Part shown: positions 41,655 to 50,062 of the stretch, piece after piece
Layout: each line of letters begins with the position of its first letter
How positions within the stretch are numbered: position 1 is the first letter of the stretch
From: Ga0077555 sp046154645
GTDB lineage: Bacteria; Pseudomonadota; Alphaproteobacteria; Rhizobiales; Hyphomicrobiaceae
Direction: 5' to 3'
Length of the DNA stretch: 64,000 bases
Assembly (NCBI GenBank): GCA_046154645.1
Contig: JBJXDZ010000092.1
Coordinates: forward strand, 43,713 to 107,712
Translations under genes and position numbers: made by a program
Notes under the pieces: model-generated
Seen by the model: only the letters and a program-made list of their open reading frames with translations
Told to the model about the DNA's origin: nothing
Database searches by the model: none

Positions 41655-41679
41655 GTTCTATTTTGTTCTTTTTTTGATC
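41655..41679 (+). promoter_or_regulatory. Possible LexA-like direct repeats upstream of the radical SAM gene
   Basis: GTTC-N6-GTTC-N7-GATC lies in a T-rich patch 57-81 bases before the ATG at 41736. The alphaproteobacterial LexA box is GTTC-N7-GTTC; the first spacing is one base short and the second half-site has one mismatch. It is a motif resemblance only. Confidence 0.3.
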
Positions 41680-41735
41680 TTGCGGCCGTGCTACCTTGCT
41701 GATCTAAGCGATTGTGATCGGCTAGGCGGGCAGAG

Positions 41736-42821
41736 ATGGCGAGCGGCCAGAACATTGTCGAGGAAGAGCGGCGGCGAGGCCGTGGGGCCCGCTCCAATCG
41801 TGTCAGCCGCTACGACCGGCTCCAGAACGAAGCCTTCGACGACGGCTGGGATTCGCTCGCCACCTTGGATGGCTTTCGCACCACGGTGCAGCCGGAGCAG
41901 GCCAAAAGCATCATCTCGACCAACGACAGTCCCGATATCTCTTTCGATCAGTCGATCAATCCCTACCGGGGCTGTGAGCACGGTTGCATCTACTGTTATG
42001 CGCGGCCGACGCATGCCTATCTGGGCCACTCTCCAGGCCTGGATTTCGAGACCAAACTCTATGCCAAGGTCAACGCCGCCGAGTTGCTGGAGAAGGAGCT
42101 GGCCAAGCCCGGGTATATGCCCAAGACCATCGCGCTCGGCGCTGTCACCGATCCCTATCAGCCGATCGAGCGCGAGCACCGGATCAGCCGCGCCATCCTC
42201 GAAGTGATGGACCGCACCGGCCATCCCGTCGGCATTGTCACCAAGTCTGCCGGTATCGTGCGCGATATCGACGTGTTGCAGCGTCTTGCCGCCCGCGGTC
42301 TGGTCAAGGTCGCCATGTCCGTAACGACGCTCGATCGGGGACTGGCGCGTAGCATGGAGCCGCGCGCTGCCACCCCTCCCCGCCGCATCGAGGCCATCAA
42401 GCAGCTCGCCGTGGCTGGCATTCCAACCACGGTCATGGTGGCGCCCATCATCCCGGCTCTGAACGATCACGAGATCGAAGGCATTCTCGAAACCGCCCAT
42501 GCCGCCGGCGCGCGCGAGGCTGGCTATGTCGTCCTCCGCTTGCCGCTCGAGCTCAAGGACCTGTTCCGCGAATGGCTGGCGACCGACCATCCCGACCGGG
42601 CCGCGCGCGTCATCAATGTTCTGCGCTCCATGCACGGCGGTCGCGACTACGTGGCAGCCTTCGGTCAGCGCCAGCGCGGCAGCGGCCCCTACGCTGACCA
42701 GATCGGCGCCCGCTTTCGGCTGGCCTTGCGCCGCCTCGGCATGAACCAGCGCCACCTGCGACTGCGGACCGATCTGTTCACGCCCCCGGTTCGTCCGGGC
42801 ACTCAGTTGAAGCTGTTGTAG
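41736..42821 (+). CDS. PA0069 family radical SAM protein
   Basis: A 361-residue radical S-adenosylmethionine enzyme. The cluster motif is CEHGCIYCYA (Cys80, Cys84, Cys87), followed by LGAVTDPYQPIE and typical barrel segments (GHPVGIVTKSAGIVRDIDVLQ, MVAPIIPALNDHEIEGIL). The PA0069 family is related to the spore photoproduct lyase group but its reaction is not established. An acidic N-terminal lead of about 70 residues includes NPYRGCEHGC. It stands alone after the helicase-pdeM pair, and a LexA-like element precedes it, which hints at a DNA-damage link without proving it. Confidence 0.9.
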   Translation: MASGQNIVEEERRRGRGARSNRVSRYDRLQNEAFDDGWDSLATLDGFRTTVQPEQAKSIISTNDSPDISFDQSINPYRGCEHGCIYCYARPTHAYLGHSPGLDFETKLYAKVNAAELLEKELAKPGYMPKTIALGAVTDPYQPIEREHRISRAILEVMDRTGHPVGIVTKSAGIVRDIDVLQRLAARGLVKVAMSVTTLDRGLARSMEPRAATPPRRIEAIKQLAVAGIPTTVMVAPIIPALNDHEIEGILETAHAAGAREAGYVVLRLPLELKDLFREWLATDHPDRAARVINVLRSMHGGRDYVAAFGQRQRGSGPYADQIGARFRLALRRLGMNQRHLRLRTDLFTPPVRPGTQLKLL

Positions 42822-42839
42822 ATGGCCAGAACAACTCAT

Positions 42840-42855
42840 GACGGAGCATTCCGTC
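42840..42855 (+). terminator. Weak hairpin after the radical SAM gene
   Basis: GACGGA-GCAT-TCCGTC is a perfect 6-bp stem 19 bases past the stop codon, without a T-run. It may be a weak terminator. Confidence 0.25.
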
Positions 42856-42993
42856 TGTAGCCAGAAGTAAGTGTTAACCCAAACGTGCGAATAGTTGTCA
42901 GTGGTGCAGTCAGGTCCGACGGGCGCCCAGACAGCCATGGACGAATTCTCCGTGGCGCCGGTGTGCGTGTGAGTTGAGTGAAGTGAATAGCGT

Positions 42994-44625
42994 ATGGCAG
43001 TGAAGATCAAGCGGGAGCGGCCTGACCAGCGACGGCACCACCGTGTCTCCGCGCCGCTGTTCGTTGCCTTCGACGGCCATCGCATCAAGGCAGCCGACTG
43101 GAGCCTCGGCGGCCTCCGCGTCGTCGACTTTCCCGGCACCCTGCCGGCCATCGGAACTGAGATCCAGCTCCAGCTCACCCTGCCATTCCAAGGTTTCGAC
43201 GTCACCTTCGAGGCCAAGGCCGACGTCGTCCGCTTCGATGCAACGACATCCATGTTCGCCTGCCGCTTTACCGAGATCGGCGAGCGGGAACGTGAACTGA
43301 TGAGCCACTTCCTCGAGGAGCTGGTTCGCGGCTCCATGTCCGAGGTCGAGGACACCATCCAGCGCATCGACGTGCCGGTCACCCCGGCCTCGTTGCAGCC
43401 CGACGTCAATCCGCTGAGCAAGCTGCCGATCAAGCGCTGGCCGGTGAAGACCCTGGCCATGTCGGGCGTCTATGCCGTCCTGGGGCTCGTGATCTTCGGC
43501 TACACGGCGCTGCTCTCCTACTCCAACTTCTTCCGCATGGAAGTGCAGACCGCCGTCATCACCGCCCCTGTGGAAATCGTCGCTGCGCAGGCTGACGGGC
43601 ACGTCAAATGGCTCGACGTCAAGCCGGGCGACCACATCCGCGCCGGCACGCCGATCGTCAATCTCATCGACAGCCAGCTCCAGCGCGAGATCGAGCTGGC
43701 GGAAATCGCCGTGCAGGAGCGCAAGGCTAAGCTTGGCGCCATGAAGCGCCGCCATCTGGATGAGCTCGAGCGTGTGCGTGGCTATGCCACCGTCGAGATG
43801 AAGAACATCCAGCAGACGCGTCTGGAGATCGAGGCGCTGGCGGCCCAGCTCGCCATTGCCCAGGGTAACGAGCTGCGCTTGCGCGGCTTGCACAGCAAGG
43901 GCTTTGCCACCGAGAGCAAGCTCGAGGAGGCGCGCCGACAGGTCATCACGCTCGGCAAGGAGCTGGAGATCCGCCGCGTCGAGATCAAGGCGCGCATCGA
44001 GCTGTCCGAGCAGAATGTCGGCAAGCGCATGTACACCGGTCACGAGACCATCGGCAGCGGCGATCTGTTCGGCAAGATCGGCGAGATCGAGTCCGATATT
44101 CGCTTGAACGAGCATGAGATCGAGCTGGCTCAACAACGCTACATCGCCTATCTGCGCCACCGTGACTCGCAATCCGTGCGCGCGCCCTTCGATGGTATCG
44201 TGCTCGAATTGCCGCGCCTCAATGATGGCAGCGTACGCCGCGGGGACACCATCGCCATCATCGAGCAGCGCGACCTGCGGCAGGTGACCGCTTTCCTCAA
44301 CCAGGACGAGGTCCTGAAGATCGGCCTTGGCGACGAAGCGACGCTCTATGTGCCGGCACTTGGCGAAACGATGAAGGCCAAGGTCGCCAAGATCGACCGC
44401 ACCACCGGCTTCATCCAGGAGCACGACAAGGCCAATAACCCCGGCTATCGCTGGCGCGGCCCTGTCGACAGGAGTGCCAAGGTGACACTGCAGTTCGCCG
44501 ACACTGCCAAAGTGCGCGACTCCGAGCGCTATCGCTCGGGTCTGCCGGTGGTGGTCGTCTTCCCGCAGCGTTCGACCAACTCGCTTCTGTCGTCGATCCG
44601 CCAGCGCTTCTCGCTGGCCCTCTGA
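42994..44625 (+). CDS. alg44: Alg44-like c-di-GMP receptor / membrane-fusion copolymerase
   Basis: A 543-residue inner-membrane protein built like Pseudomonas Alg44. An N-terminal cytosolic PilZ domain (residues about 10-105) has the c-di-GMP motifs RRHHR (Arg13, Arg17) and DWSLGG (Asp35, Ser37, Gly40). One transmembrane helix follows (VYAVLGLVIFGYTALLSY, near 150-170). The rest is a periplasmic HlyD-type membrane-fusion domain with a coiled coil (residues about 220-350), then SVRAPFDGIVLELPRLNDGSVRRGDTIAIIEQ. In P. aeruginosa, c-di-GMP binding by this protein switches on polymerisation by Alg8. The protein is longer than P. aeruginosa Alg44 (about 389), mainly in the coiled coil. alg8 follows 13 bases downstream. 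Confidence 0.85.
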   Translation: MAVKIKRERPDQRRHHRVSAPLFVAFDGHRIKAADWSLGGLRVVDFPGTLPAIGTEIQLQLTLPFQGFDVTFEAKADVVRFDATTSMFACRFTEIGERERELMSHFLEELVRGSMSEVEDTIQRIDVPVTPASLQPDVNPLSKLPIKRWPVKTLAMSGVYAVLGLVIFGYTALLSYSNFFRMEVQTAVITAPVEIVAAQADGHVKWLDVKPGDHIRAGTPIVNLIDSQLQREIELAEIAVQERKAKLGAMKRRHLDELERVRGYATVEMKNIQQTRLEIEALAAQLAIAQGNELRLRGLHSKGFATESKLEEARRQVITLGKELEIRRVEIKARIELSEQNVGKRMYTGHETIGSGDLFGKIGEIESDIRLNEHEIELAQQRYIAYLRHRDSQSVRAPFDGIVLELPRLNDGSVRRGDTIAIIEQRDLRQVTAFLNQDEVLKIGLGDEATLYVPALGETMKAKVAKIDRTTGFIQEHDKANNPGYRWRGPVDRSAKVTLQFADTAKVRDSERYRSGLPVVVVFPQRSTNSLLSSIRQRFSLAL

Positions 44626-44638
44626 GGCCAGCCGCACG

Positions 44639-46219
44639 ATGCGCCCGCTCAGCATCCGCATCGACGATCCCAGTCAGGAGATCACTTTCGCCGAGAAATG
44701 GGCGCCAAGCGTGCAGCTGCGTCTATGGCTCTATTTCTGCGCTTGCTTCATTCTGCTCTCGATGTTGCCGAACTCGATCTGGGATCCCGAGGCTCGCGAG
44801 ATCGTCTACGTCATCGGCCTGCTCGGCATCTGGCGCTACGCTTGGTGGTTCAACCACTGGATGCGCGCGCTCATCTACGAGAAGATCTCCTACCCGAAGA
44901 AGCGCGATATGGCTGCCGCGCTCTGGGAGTCGGGTTGGCGCCCGCGCCACATCCATGTGCAGATGACGACGTTCCGCGAGCATCGCGAAATCAGCGAGGC
45001 GGTCATTCGCGGGCTCTGTCGCGAGATTCGCGAGGCCGGCGTGCCGGCGACCATCTGGCTCGGCTCCAGCGAGGCCGAGGACGAGCAGAAGATTTCCCGT
45101 TATCTGAAGCTCATCGGCAGCGATCTCGACATCACGCTGCGCATCATCCGCCAGAATCAACCGGGCAAGCGCATCGCCATTGCCCTGATCCTGCGCGCCA
45201 TGTCGCGTGCCGGCCTCGACAAGAACGATTTCGTCATCTTCATGGACGGCGACTTCGTCTTCCATCCCGGCATGATCCGCAAATGCTACCCGCTGTTCGC
45301 CCTCGATTCGCAACTGCATGCCTTGACCACTGACGAGCACGTCGTCGTCAAGGGCCCGCGCTGGATGCAATCATGGCTCAACATGCGCTTTGCCCAGCGG
45401 CGGCTGGCCATGCAGTCACATGCGCTTTCCGATCGGGTTTTGACCTTGACCGGCCGTTGCTCGATCTTCCGAGCCGAGCATATCACCAGCCTCGAGTTCA
45501 TTCGGCTGCAAGAGGCCGACTACCTCACCCACTGGCTGTGGGGAACGTTTCGCTTCTTGTCCGGCGACGACAAGAGCACCTGGTACACGCTGCTGAAGCA
45601 CGGCGTGCGCATGAGCTATGTGCCCGACGCTTCCGGCACCACCATCGAGGTGGTCGACGGCTCCGGCACCCGGCGCATGGTGGAAAACCTGCGTCGCTGG
45701 TCCGGCAACATGCTGCGCAACGGCTACCGCGCCATCATGCTCGGGCCGACGCGCATGCCGCTGTTCATCTGGTGGTGCTGTGTCGACCAGCGTCTCGCCA
45801 TGTGGACCATGCTGTTCAGTCCCATGCTCGCCATGGCCGGTGCCTTGAAGCTCGGCATGGCCTACCTTGTCGCCTATGCGATCTACATCGCCATCACGCG
45901 CGCCATCCTGTCGATCGTGCTCTTTACCTACGCCCGGCAGGTGGATCTCAATTACATCTGGTGCCTCTATGCCAACCAGCTGCTCAACGCCATCGTCAAA
46001 GTCTACATGATCTGGCGCCTGTCCAAGCAAAAGTGGGCCAACCGCGGCAACCAGAAACAAGGCTTCTCAGGCAATCGTCTCGAGGAGGTTCTCCGCAATG
46101 GCATGGCCGTCTATTTGACCGCCATGTCCGCCTCGGCGCTGTTTTTGTCCGTTATGCTTTACACCGAATTGCTGAACATCCCGAGTTGGGGCTTCGTGCG
46201 CGCCATGCTGTTTTCGTGA
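44639..46219 (+). CDS. alg8: Alg8-like membrane glycosyltransferase (GT2), mannuronan-synthase type
   Basis: A 526-residue GT2 polymerase with membrane helices at the N-terminus (LWLYFCACFILLSMLPNSI; IVYVIGLLGIWRYAWW) and about four at the C-terminus. The cytosolic domain has the metal/sugar motif MDGDFVFHPG (Asp203, Asp205), then LTGRCSIFRAEH, GTFRFLSGDDKSTWY, and the acceptor motif RRWSGNMLRN. The blocks QRRLAMQSHALS.RVLTLTGR and RFLSGDDKS are characteristic of Alg8, which adds mannuronate from GDP-ManA to the growing chain and feeds it through the membrane. It is sandwiched between the PilZ copolymerase and the GDP-mannose dehydrogenase genes. The natural polymer could be alginate or a related uronan. 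Confidence 0.85.
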   Translation: MRPLSIRIDDPSQEITFAEKWAPSVQLRLWLYFCACFILLSMLPNSIWDPEAREIVYVIGLLGIWRYAWWFNHWMRALIYEKISYPKKRDMAAALWESGWRPRHIHVQMTTFREHREISEAVIRGLCREIREAGVPATIWLGSSEAEDEQKISRYLKLIGSDLDITLRIIRQNQPGKRIAIALILRAMSRAGLDKNDFVIFMDGDFVFHPGMIRKCYPLFALDSQLHALTTDEHVVVKGPRWMQSWLNMRFAQRRLAMQSHALSDRVLTLTGRCSIFRAEHITSLEFIRLQEADYLTHWLWGTFRFLSGDDKSTWYTLLKHGVRMSYVPDASGTTIEVVDGSGTRRMVENLRRWSGNMLRNGYRAIMLGPTRMPLFIWWCCVDQRLAMWTMLFSPMLAMAGALKLGMAYLVAYAIYIAITRAILSIVLFTYARQVDLNYIWCLYANQLLNAIVKVYMIWRLSKQKWANRGNQKQGFSGNRLEEVLRNGMAVYLTAMSASALFLSVMLYTELLNIPSWGFVRAMLFS

Positions 46220-46462
46220 AAACGACCAACTCCCTAAAATTGTAACGCCGCGCTTCAATCGAAAGCGACGTCTCTCCGCCATTCTCACACCTGCAGCCGC
46301 TCGAACGGTTCGACTCCCGGGGGGGACCCGCGGTCACCGTTGCCAGCGTCCAGCGCCGCGACGCCGCCATCTCATATGATGACGGCTTCGGCGCATGGAA
46401 CCGGGCGGCGCAACAAGGGGCAAACAAGCCCCAGGGGTGTCAAAGTGGGAGTCGTGCGTACT

Positions 46463-47878
46463 ATGTTGACGATCGAAGCTCGTCTCGGCGAGAGCGAAAC
46501 TGCCGCGCATTATGGTGAAACCAGTCGCGTAGCATCCGACAAGCCTGCCATCAGCGTCATCGGCCTCGGCTATGTTGGTGCCGTTTCGATGGCCTGCCTT
46601 GCCCATGTTGGTTTTCGCATGGTTGGCGTCGACGTTTCGCTGGAAAAGGTACGCGCCATCAAGGAAGGTCGCTCGCCCATCGTCGAAGCCCGCCTCGGCG
46701 AACTGCTGCACGAAGGCGTTCAATCCGGCCGCATCGATGCGACACAGAATTTAATCGCCGCTGTGCTCGACACCGACGTCACGTTCATGTCGGTTGGCAC
46801 GCCGACAGCCAAGGATGGCGGCTGCGACTTTACCTATGTGCGCCAGGCCAGCCGTGCCATCGGCCAGGCTATCGCCATGAAGTCGTCTTACCATGTCGTC
46901 GTGCTGCGCTGCTCGGTCCCTCCGGGCACCACGCTCGACGTCGTGACCCCCGAGATCGAAACCGCATCCGGCAAGAAGCTCGGCGTCGATTTCGGCGTCT
47001 GCTTCAATCCCGAGTTCCTGCGTGAAGGTGTGGCCGTCGCCGATTTCTTCGCCCCGCCCAAGACCGTCATCGGTGTTTCCGACCAGCGCGCCGCCGACGT
47101 CGTGGCCCGCATCTACAAAGCCGTCGACGAGAAGGTGATCTTTACCTCGATCGCCGCTGCCGAGATGGTCAAGTACGCCGACAATGTCTGGCATGCGACG
47201 AAGGTGGCCTTTGGTAACGAGATCGGCCGCATCTGCAAGTCGCTCGACATCGACAGCCACGACGTCATGAACATCTTTGTCAAGGACCTGAAGCTCAATC
47301 TGTCGCCCTATTACCTGAAGCCTGGATTTGCCTTCGGTGGCTCCTGCCTGCCCAAGGAAGTGCGCGCTGTGGCCCATCTGGCTGCCGAACAGGGCGTCTC
47401 TGTGCCCTTGATCGACAGCTTGATGGCCACCAATAGCGCCCACATCGATCAGGCCGTGAAGATCCTGTCTGGCTTCCATGGCAAGCGCATCGGCTTCCTC
47501 GGGCTCACGTTCAAAGCGGCCACCGATGACCTGCGCGAAAGCCCGACGCTCGAGTTGATGGCGCGCTTGCTGGCCAAGGGTGAAACCCTTTCGGCCTATG
47601 ACCCGAACCTGCATTTCGGTCCGATGCTGAAAGGGCAGATCGACTATGTGCGCCATGCCTGCCCGGCCCAGGCTGACCTCATGGATCATCTCGAGCGGCT
47701 CTGCGTCGCCGACGCCCGGGCGTTGATCGACACCTCTGACGTGGTCGTCGTCAGTCACGCCACCGAAGAGTTCCGCTCAGCCATTCGCGAGCGTGGCGAT
47801 CATGTCCACGTGCTCGATCTGGCGCGCTTGTTCCCCGTCCCCCCGAGCGAGGCAACCTACCAAGGCATTGCCTGGTAA
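46463..47878 (+). CDS. algD: GDP-mannose 6-dehydrogenase, AlgD type
   Basis: AlgD oxidises GDP-mannose to GDP-mannuronate in two NAD-dependent steps, the precursor for Alg8. The translation has the Rossmann motif VIGLGYVGAVS, the dimer helix region FNPEFLREGVAVADFF, and the active-site LNLSPYYLKPGFAFGGSCLPKE (written in part; catalytic Cys in GSCLPKE), which matches AlgD rather than UDP-glucose dehydrogenases (GSCFPKD). NAD-site end: GLTFKAATDDLRESPTLELM. The start is uncertain: the ATG at 46463 leaves a 30-residue lead; GGGAG lies 11 bases before it. The 243-base gap after alg8 may hold a separate promoter. A strong terminator follows. Confidence 0.9.
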   Translation: MLTIEARLGESETAAHYGETSRVASDKPAISVIGLGYVGAVSMACLAHVGFRMVGVDVSLEKVRAIKEGRSPIVEARLGELLHEGVQSGRIDATQNLIAAVLDTDVTFMSVGTPTAKDGGCDFTYVRQASRAIGQAIAMKSSYHVVVLRCSVPPGTTLDVVTPEIETASGKKLGVDFGVCFNPEFLREGVAVADFFAPPKTVIGVSDQRAADVVARIYKAVDEKVIFTSIAAAEMVKYADNVWHATKVAFGNEIGRICKSLDIDSHDVMNIFVKDLKLNLSPYYLKPGFAFGGSCLPKEVRAVAHLAAEQGVSVPLIDSLMATNSAHIDQAVKILSGFHGKRIGFLGLTFKAATDDLRESPTLELMARLLAKGETLSAYDPNLHFGPMLKGQIDYVRHACPAQADLMDHLERLCVADARALIDTSDVVVVSHATEEFRSAIRERGDHVHVLDLARLFPVPPSEATYQGIAW

Positions 47879-47916
47879 GTGAAGGCTGTCCCCCACAAGC
47901 CTTCTGCCTCGTCCGT

Positions 47917-47962
47917 CGATCGGCCGCGCCTCTCCCCCCGCGGCGCGGCCGATCGGCATTTT
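47917..47962 (+). terminator. Strong hairpin terminator closing the alg operon
   Basis: A 14-bp perfect stem (CGATCGGCCGCGCC with GGCGCGGCCGATCG) around an 11-base loop, followed by GCATTTTGG, starts 39 bases after the algD stop. The stem is exceptionally stable, although only four T residues follow. Confidence 0.75.
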
Positions 47963-47980
47963 GGCGACCCGGCGAAATCC

Positions 47981-48003
47981 ATCAAATTTTATGCAAATTC
48001 GTC
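47981..48003 (+). promoter_or_regulatory. Element shared upstream of both RTX genes (copy 1)
   Basis: Starts ATCAAATTTTATGCAAATTC and ends GTC. It closely matches the element at 49839-49859 upstream of the second RTX gene (ATCAATTTGACGCAATTCGT plus C), allowing two single-base gaps. It lies 122 bases before the first RTX start codon, in an AT-rich island inside GC-rich DNA. Likely a promoter or regulator site shared by the two genes. Confidence 0.5.
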
Positions 48004-48125
48004 CCCCCGCTTGAACGGTATGTTCCAGTCCATCGCGTACAACGGCATTTAACGGACTGCGGGTTGCGTCAAGCGCAGACTCGTACACGACATGACATCA
48101 TGAAGATGGAGCGAACGGTTCGACG

Positions 48126-49754
48126 ATGGCCAACCTTGCAAAAACAAACGGCAAACCCATTGTGGGCGGCGACACGAATGATACGCAATTCGGCGGCGGG
48201 CGCAGCGACACCATGCTGGGCAATGGCGGCAACGACCGTATGCACGGCGGTGGCGGCAATGACCAGATGACCGGCGGCGCCGGCGACGACACGATGTTCG
48301 GCGAGTCCGGTCGTGGCGGTCGCGCGGATATGACCAAGCTTTCCGTAGCCGAGTCGATGCACGGCTCGGTGACGTTCAATCACGAGAGCGCCGGCTACAA
48401 GAACGCGCTCGGTATGTACAAGATCGCTGCCGACGGCACCATCCATGATGTCTCGATCCTGTGGGCCAACGCGTCCCTGAAGGGCTCGGGCGGCAATCTC
48501 GTCGCCAACCAGAGCAACGTCGGGTTTGAGCTCGCGGCCGGCGAGCGCCTGGGCTTCTTCGTCGTTCCCGACGGCTACAGCCAGGGCGGCATGGCGAAGC
48601 TGCTCGAAGATCAGAAGGGCAGCTTCAAGTTCACGGATGCCAAGGGCAATCCGGGCAATGTCAATGGCGGGACCGAGCTCAAGCTCGTGCATGTCAGCGA
48701 TAAGGGCACCGAGACCGCCATCAAGTCGACCTACGGCACGTCGGTGTTCCATAGCGTCGATAACGGCACGATGGGCCTCAATGGCGACAAGCTGAACCAT
48801 GTCGTTGGCACTGTCGACGTCGCAACCGGCACGATGCGTATCGGCTTCGAAGACCTCAAGGGCGGCGGCGACCGCGACTACGACGACAGCATGTTCACGC
48901 TGAATCTCGGCACCACCAACGCCGCGCTCGTTTCCAAGATTGCCGTGGCCAAGGTCAGCGGCACCAAGGACGACACCATGTCCGGCGGTGACGGCGACGA
49001 CACCATGTTTGGCATGTCGGGTCATGACCGCATGGACGGCGGCGCCGGCAACGACCGCATGTGGGGCAACTCCGGCAACGACGTCCTCAAGGGCGGCGAC
49101 GGCAACGATGATCTGCGGGGCGGCTCCGGCGATGACGAGCTGCATGACGGCGCCGGCAACGACATTGTGCGTGGCGATACCGGCAATGATCGCATCGTCG
49201 CCGGCGAGGGTGACGACACCTATACGGGCGGTAGTGGCTTCGATACGGTCGACTTCTCCGGCGCCAAGGCCGGCGTCTCGGTCGACCTGCATGCACACGT
49301 CGCCACGGGCATAGGCACCGACAAGCTCGACGGCATCGAGGCGGTTGTTGGCTCGGCTTTCAACGACGCCATGAAGGGTGACAAGAATGCCAACACGCTG
49401 GACGGTGGCGCTGGTGACGACGTGCTGCGCGGTCTCGGCGGCGCCGATCGACTGATCGGCGGCCAGGGCGCAGACACCTTCGTGTGGCACAGCAAGGACG
49501 TCATCGAAGGCGGCAAGCTCAAAGGCGTCGATACCATCGCCGACTTCTCGACCGACGACGTGCTCGATTTCTCCAAGCTGCTGGCAGGCGCCAAGTGGCA
49601 GAGCATCGACGATGTTCTCGCCGTCAAGGATGACGGCAAGTCATCGACCGTTGTCGCCAATGTGGGCGGCGAATGGGTGGCGGTCGTGACGCTCGAAGGG
49701 TTCACAGGCCACACCGCCAGCGACATGCTGAAGGACGGCATGATCCTCGCTTGA
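48126..49754 (+). CDS. RTX calcium-binding protein with DUF4114 domain
   Basis: A 542-residue acidic, secreted-type protein with no N-terminal signal peptide. RTX nonapeptide repeats occur at residues about 14-60 (GNGGNDRMHGGGGNDQM), 286-365 (many GGxGxDxx units) and 420-445 (GGAGDDVLRGLGGADRL). Between them is a DUF4114-like domain (about 75-262) with LGFFVVPDG and the signature GFEDLKGGGDRDYDDSMF. RTX repeats fold on binding calcium outside the cell, and the C-terminus (about 60 residues, ending LKDGMILA) is the expected type I secretion signal. No HlyB/HlyD/TolC-type transporter is nearby. No epimerase or lyase domain is present. Its position after the alg genes suggests a matrix or surface role. 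Confidence 0.87.
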   Translation: MANLAKTNGKPIVGGDTNDTQFGGGRSDTMLGNGGNDRMHGGGGNDQMTGGAGDDTMFGESGRGGRADMTKLSVAESMHGSVTFNHESAGYKNALGMYKIAADGTIHDVSILWANASLKGSGGNLVANQSNVGFELAAGERLGFFVVPDGYSQGGMAKLLEDQKGSFKFTDAKGNPGNVNGGTELKLVHVSDKGTETAIKSTYGTSVFHSVDNGTMGLNGDKLNHVVGTVDVATGTMRIGFEDLKGGGDRDYDDSMFTLNLGTTNAALVSKIAVAKVSGTKDDTMSGGDGDDTMFGMSGHDRMDGGAGNDRMWGNSGNDVLKGGDGNDDLRGGSGDDELHDGAGNDIVRGDTGNDRIVAGEGDDTYTGGSGFDTVDFSGAKAGVSVDLHAHVATGIGTDKLDGIEAVVGSAFNDAMKGDKNANTLDGGAGDDVLRGLGGADRLIGGQGADTFVWHSKDVIEGGKLKGVDTIADFSTDDVLDFSKLLAGAKWQSIDDVLAVKDDGKSSTVVANVGGEWVAVVTLEGFTGHTASDMLKDGMILA

Positions 49755-49783
49755 TTGCCAAGTCCAGTTTTCTGCGAATGCAG

Positions 49784-49813
49784 CGGCCGCCGGGCAACCG
49801 GCGGTCGTTTTGC
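49784..49813 (+). terminator. Intrinsic terminator of the first RTX gene
   Basis: A 10-bp stem (CGGCCGCCGG with CCGGCGGTCG, one G-U pair) with a GCAA tetraloop is followed by TTTTGCG, 29 bases past the stop. It closely resembles the terminator of the second RTX gene. Confidence 0.85.
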
Positions 49814-49838
49814 GTTGTCTCCGCGGTCCAAAATTTCA

Positions 49839-49859
49839 ATCAATTTGACGCAATTCGTC
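49839..49859 (+). promoter_or_regulatory. Element shared upstream of both RTX genes (copy 2)
   Basis: Second copy of the element at 47981-48003, here 203 bases before the RTX start codon. It contains TTGACG, which could be a -35 box, and the ATCAA and CAA-TTCGTC blocks common to both copies. Confidence 0.5.
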
Positions 49860-50062
49860 GCGTGACCGTGTACGTGATGTTTCATCCTTGTGCGTATGTT
49901 GTCATCCTCGGCATAGGCACATTTGTACCTTGCAGGCTGCGATTTGGCGTGTCGCGGAGAAGGACAGAAACGATCGATCTGTGGCGGTGGCTGCTCGATC
50001 GAAATCGAGACCAGGGATGACTTCGGCGCTGAATTCGTCGATGGCAGGGAGAAAAGAAGATC

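Larger units (their letters stand above)
49755..50062. other. Intergenic region between the two RTX genes
   Basis: The 308-base gap holds the terminator of the first RTX gene (49784-49813), the shared upstream element (49839-49859) and about 200 bases of leader or promoter sequence before the second RTX gene, with AAGAAG just before its ATG. Short open frames here have no supporting signals. Confidence 0.6.

Noticed and set aside
42910..44661. Minus-strand open frame of 583 codons
   Set aside because: It is antisense to the alg44-like gene, with a Leu/Asp-rich translation and no ribosome site or domain.
46300..46330. tRNA-like T-arm (GGTTCGACTCCC)
   Set aside because: The flanking bases do not form a T-stem and no anticodon or acceptor arm is found upstream.
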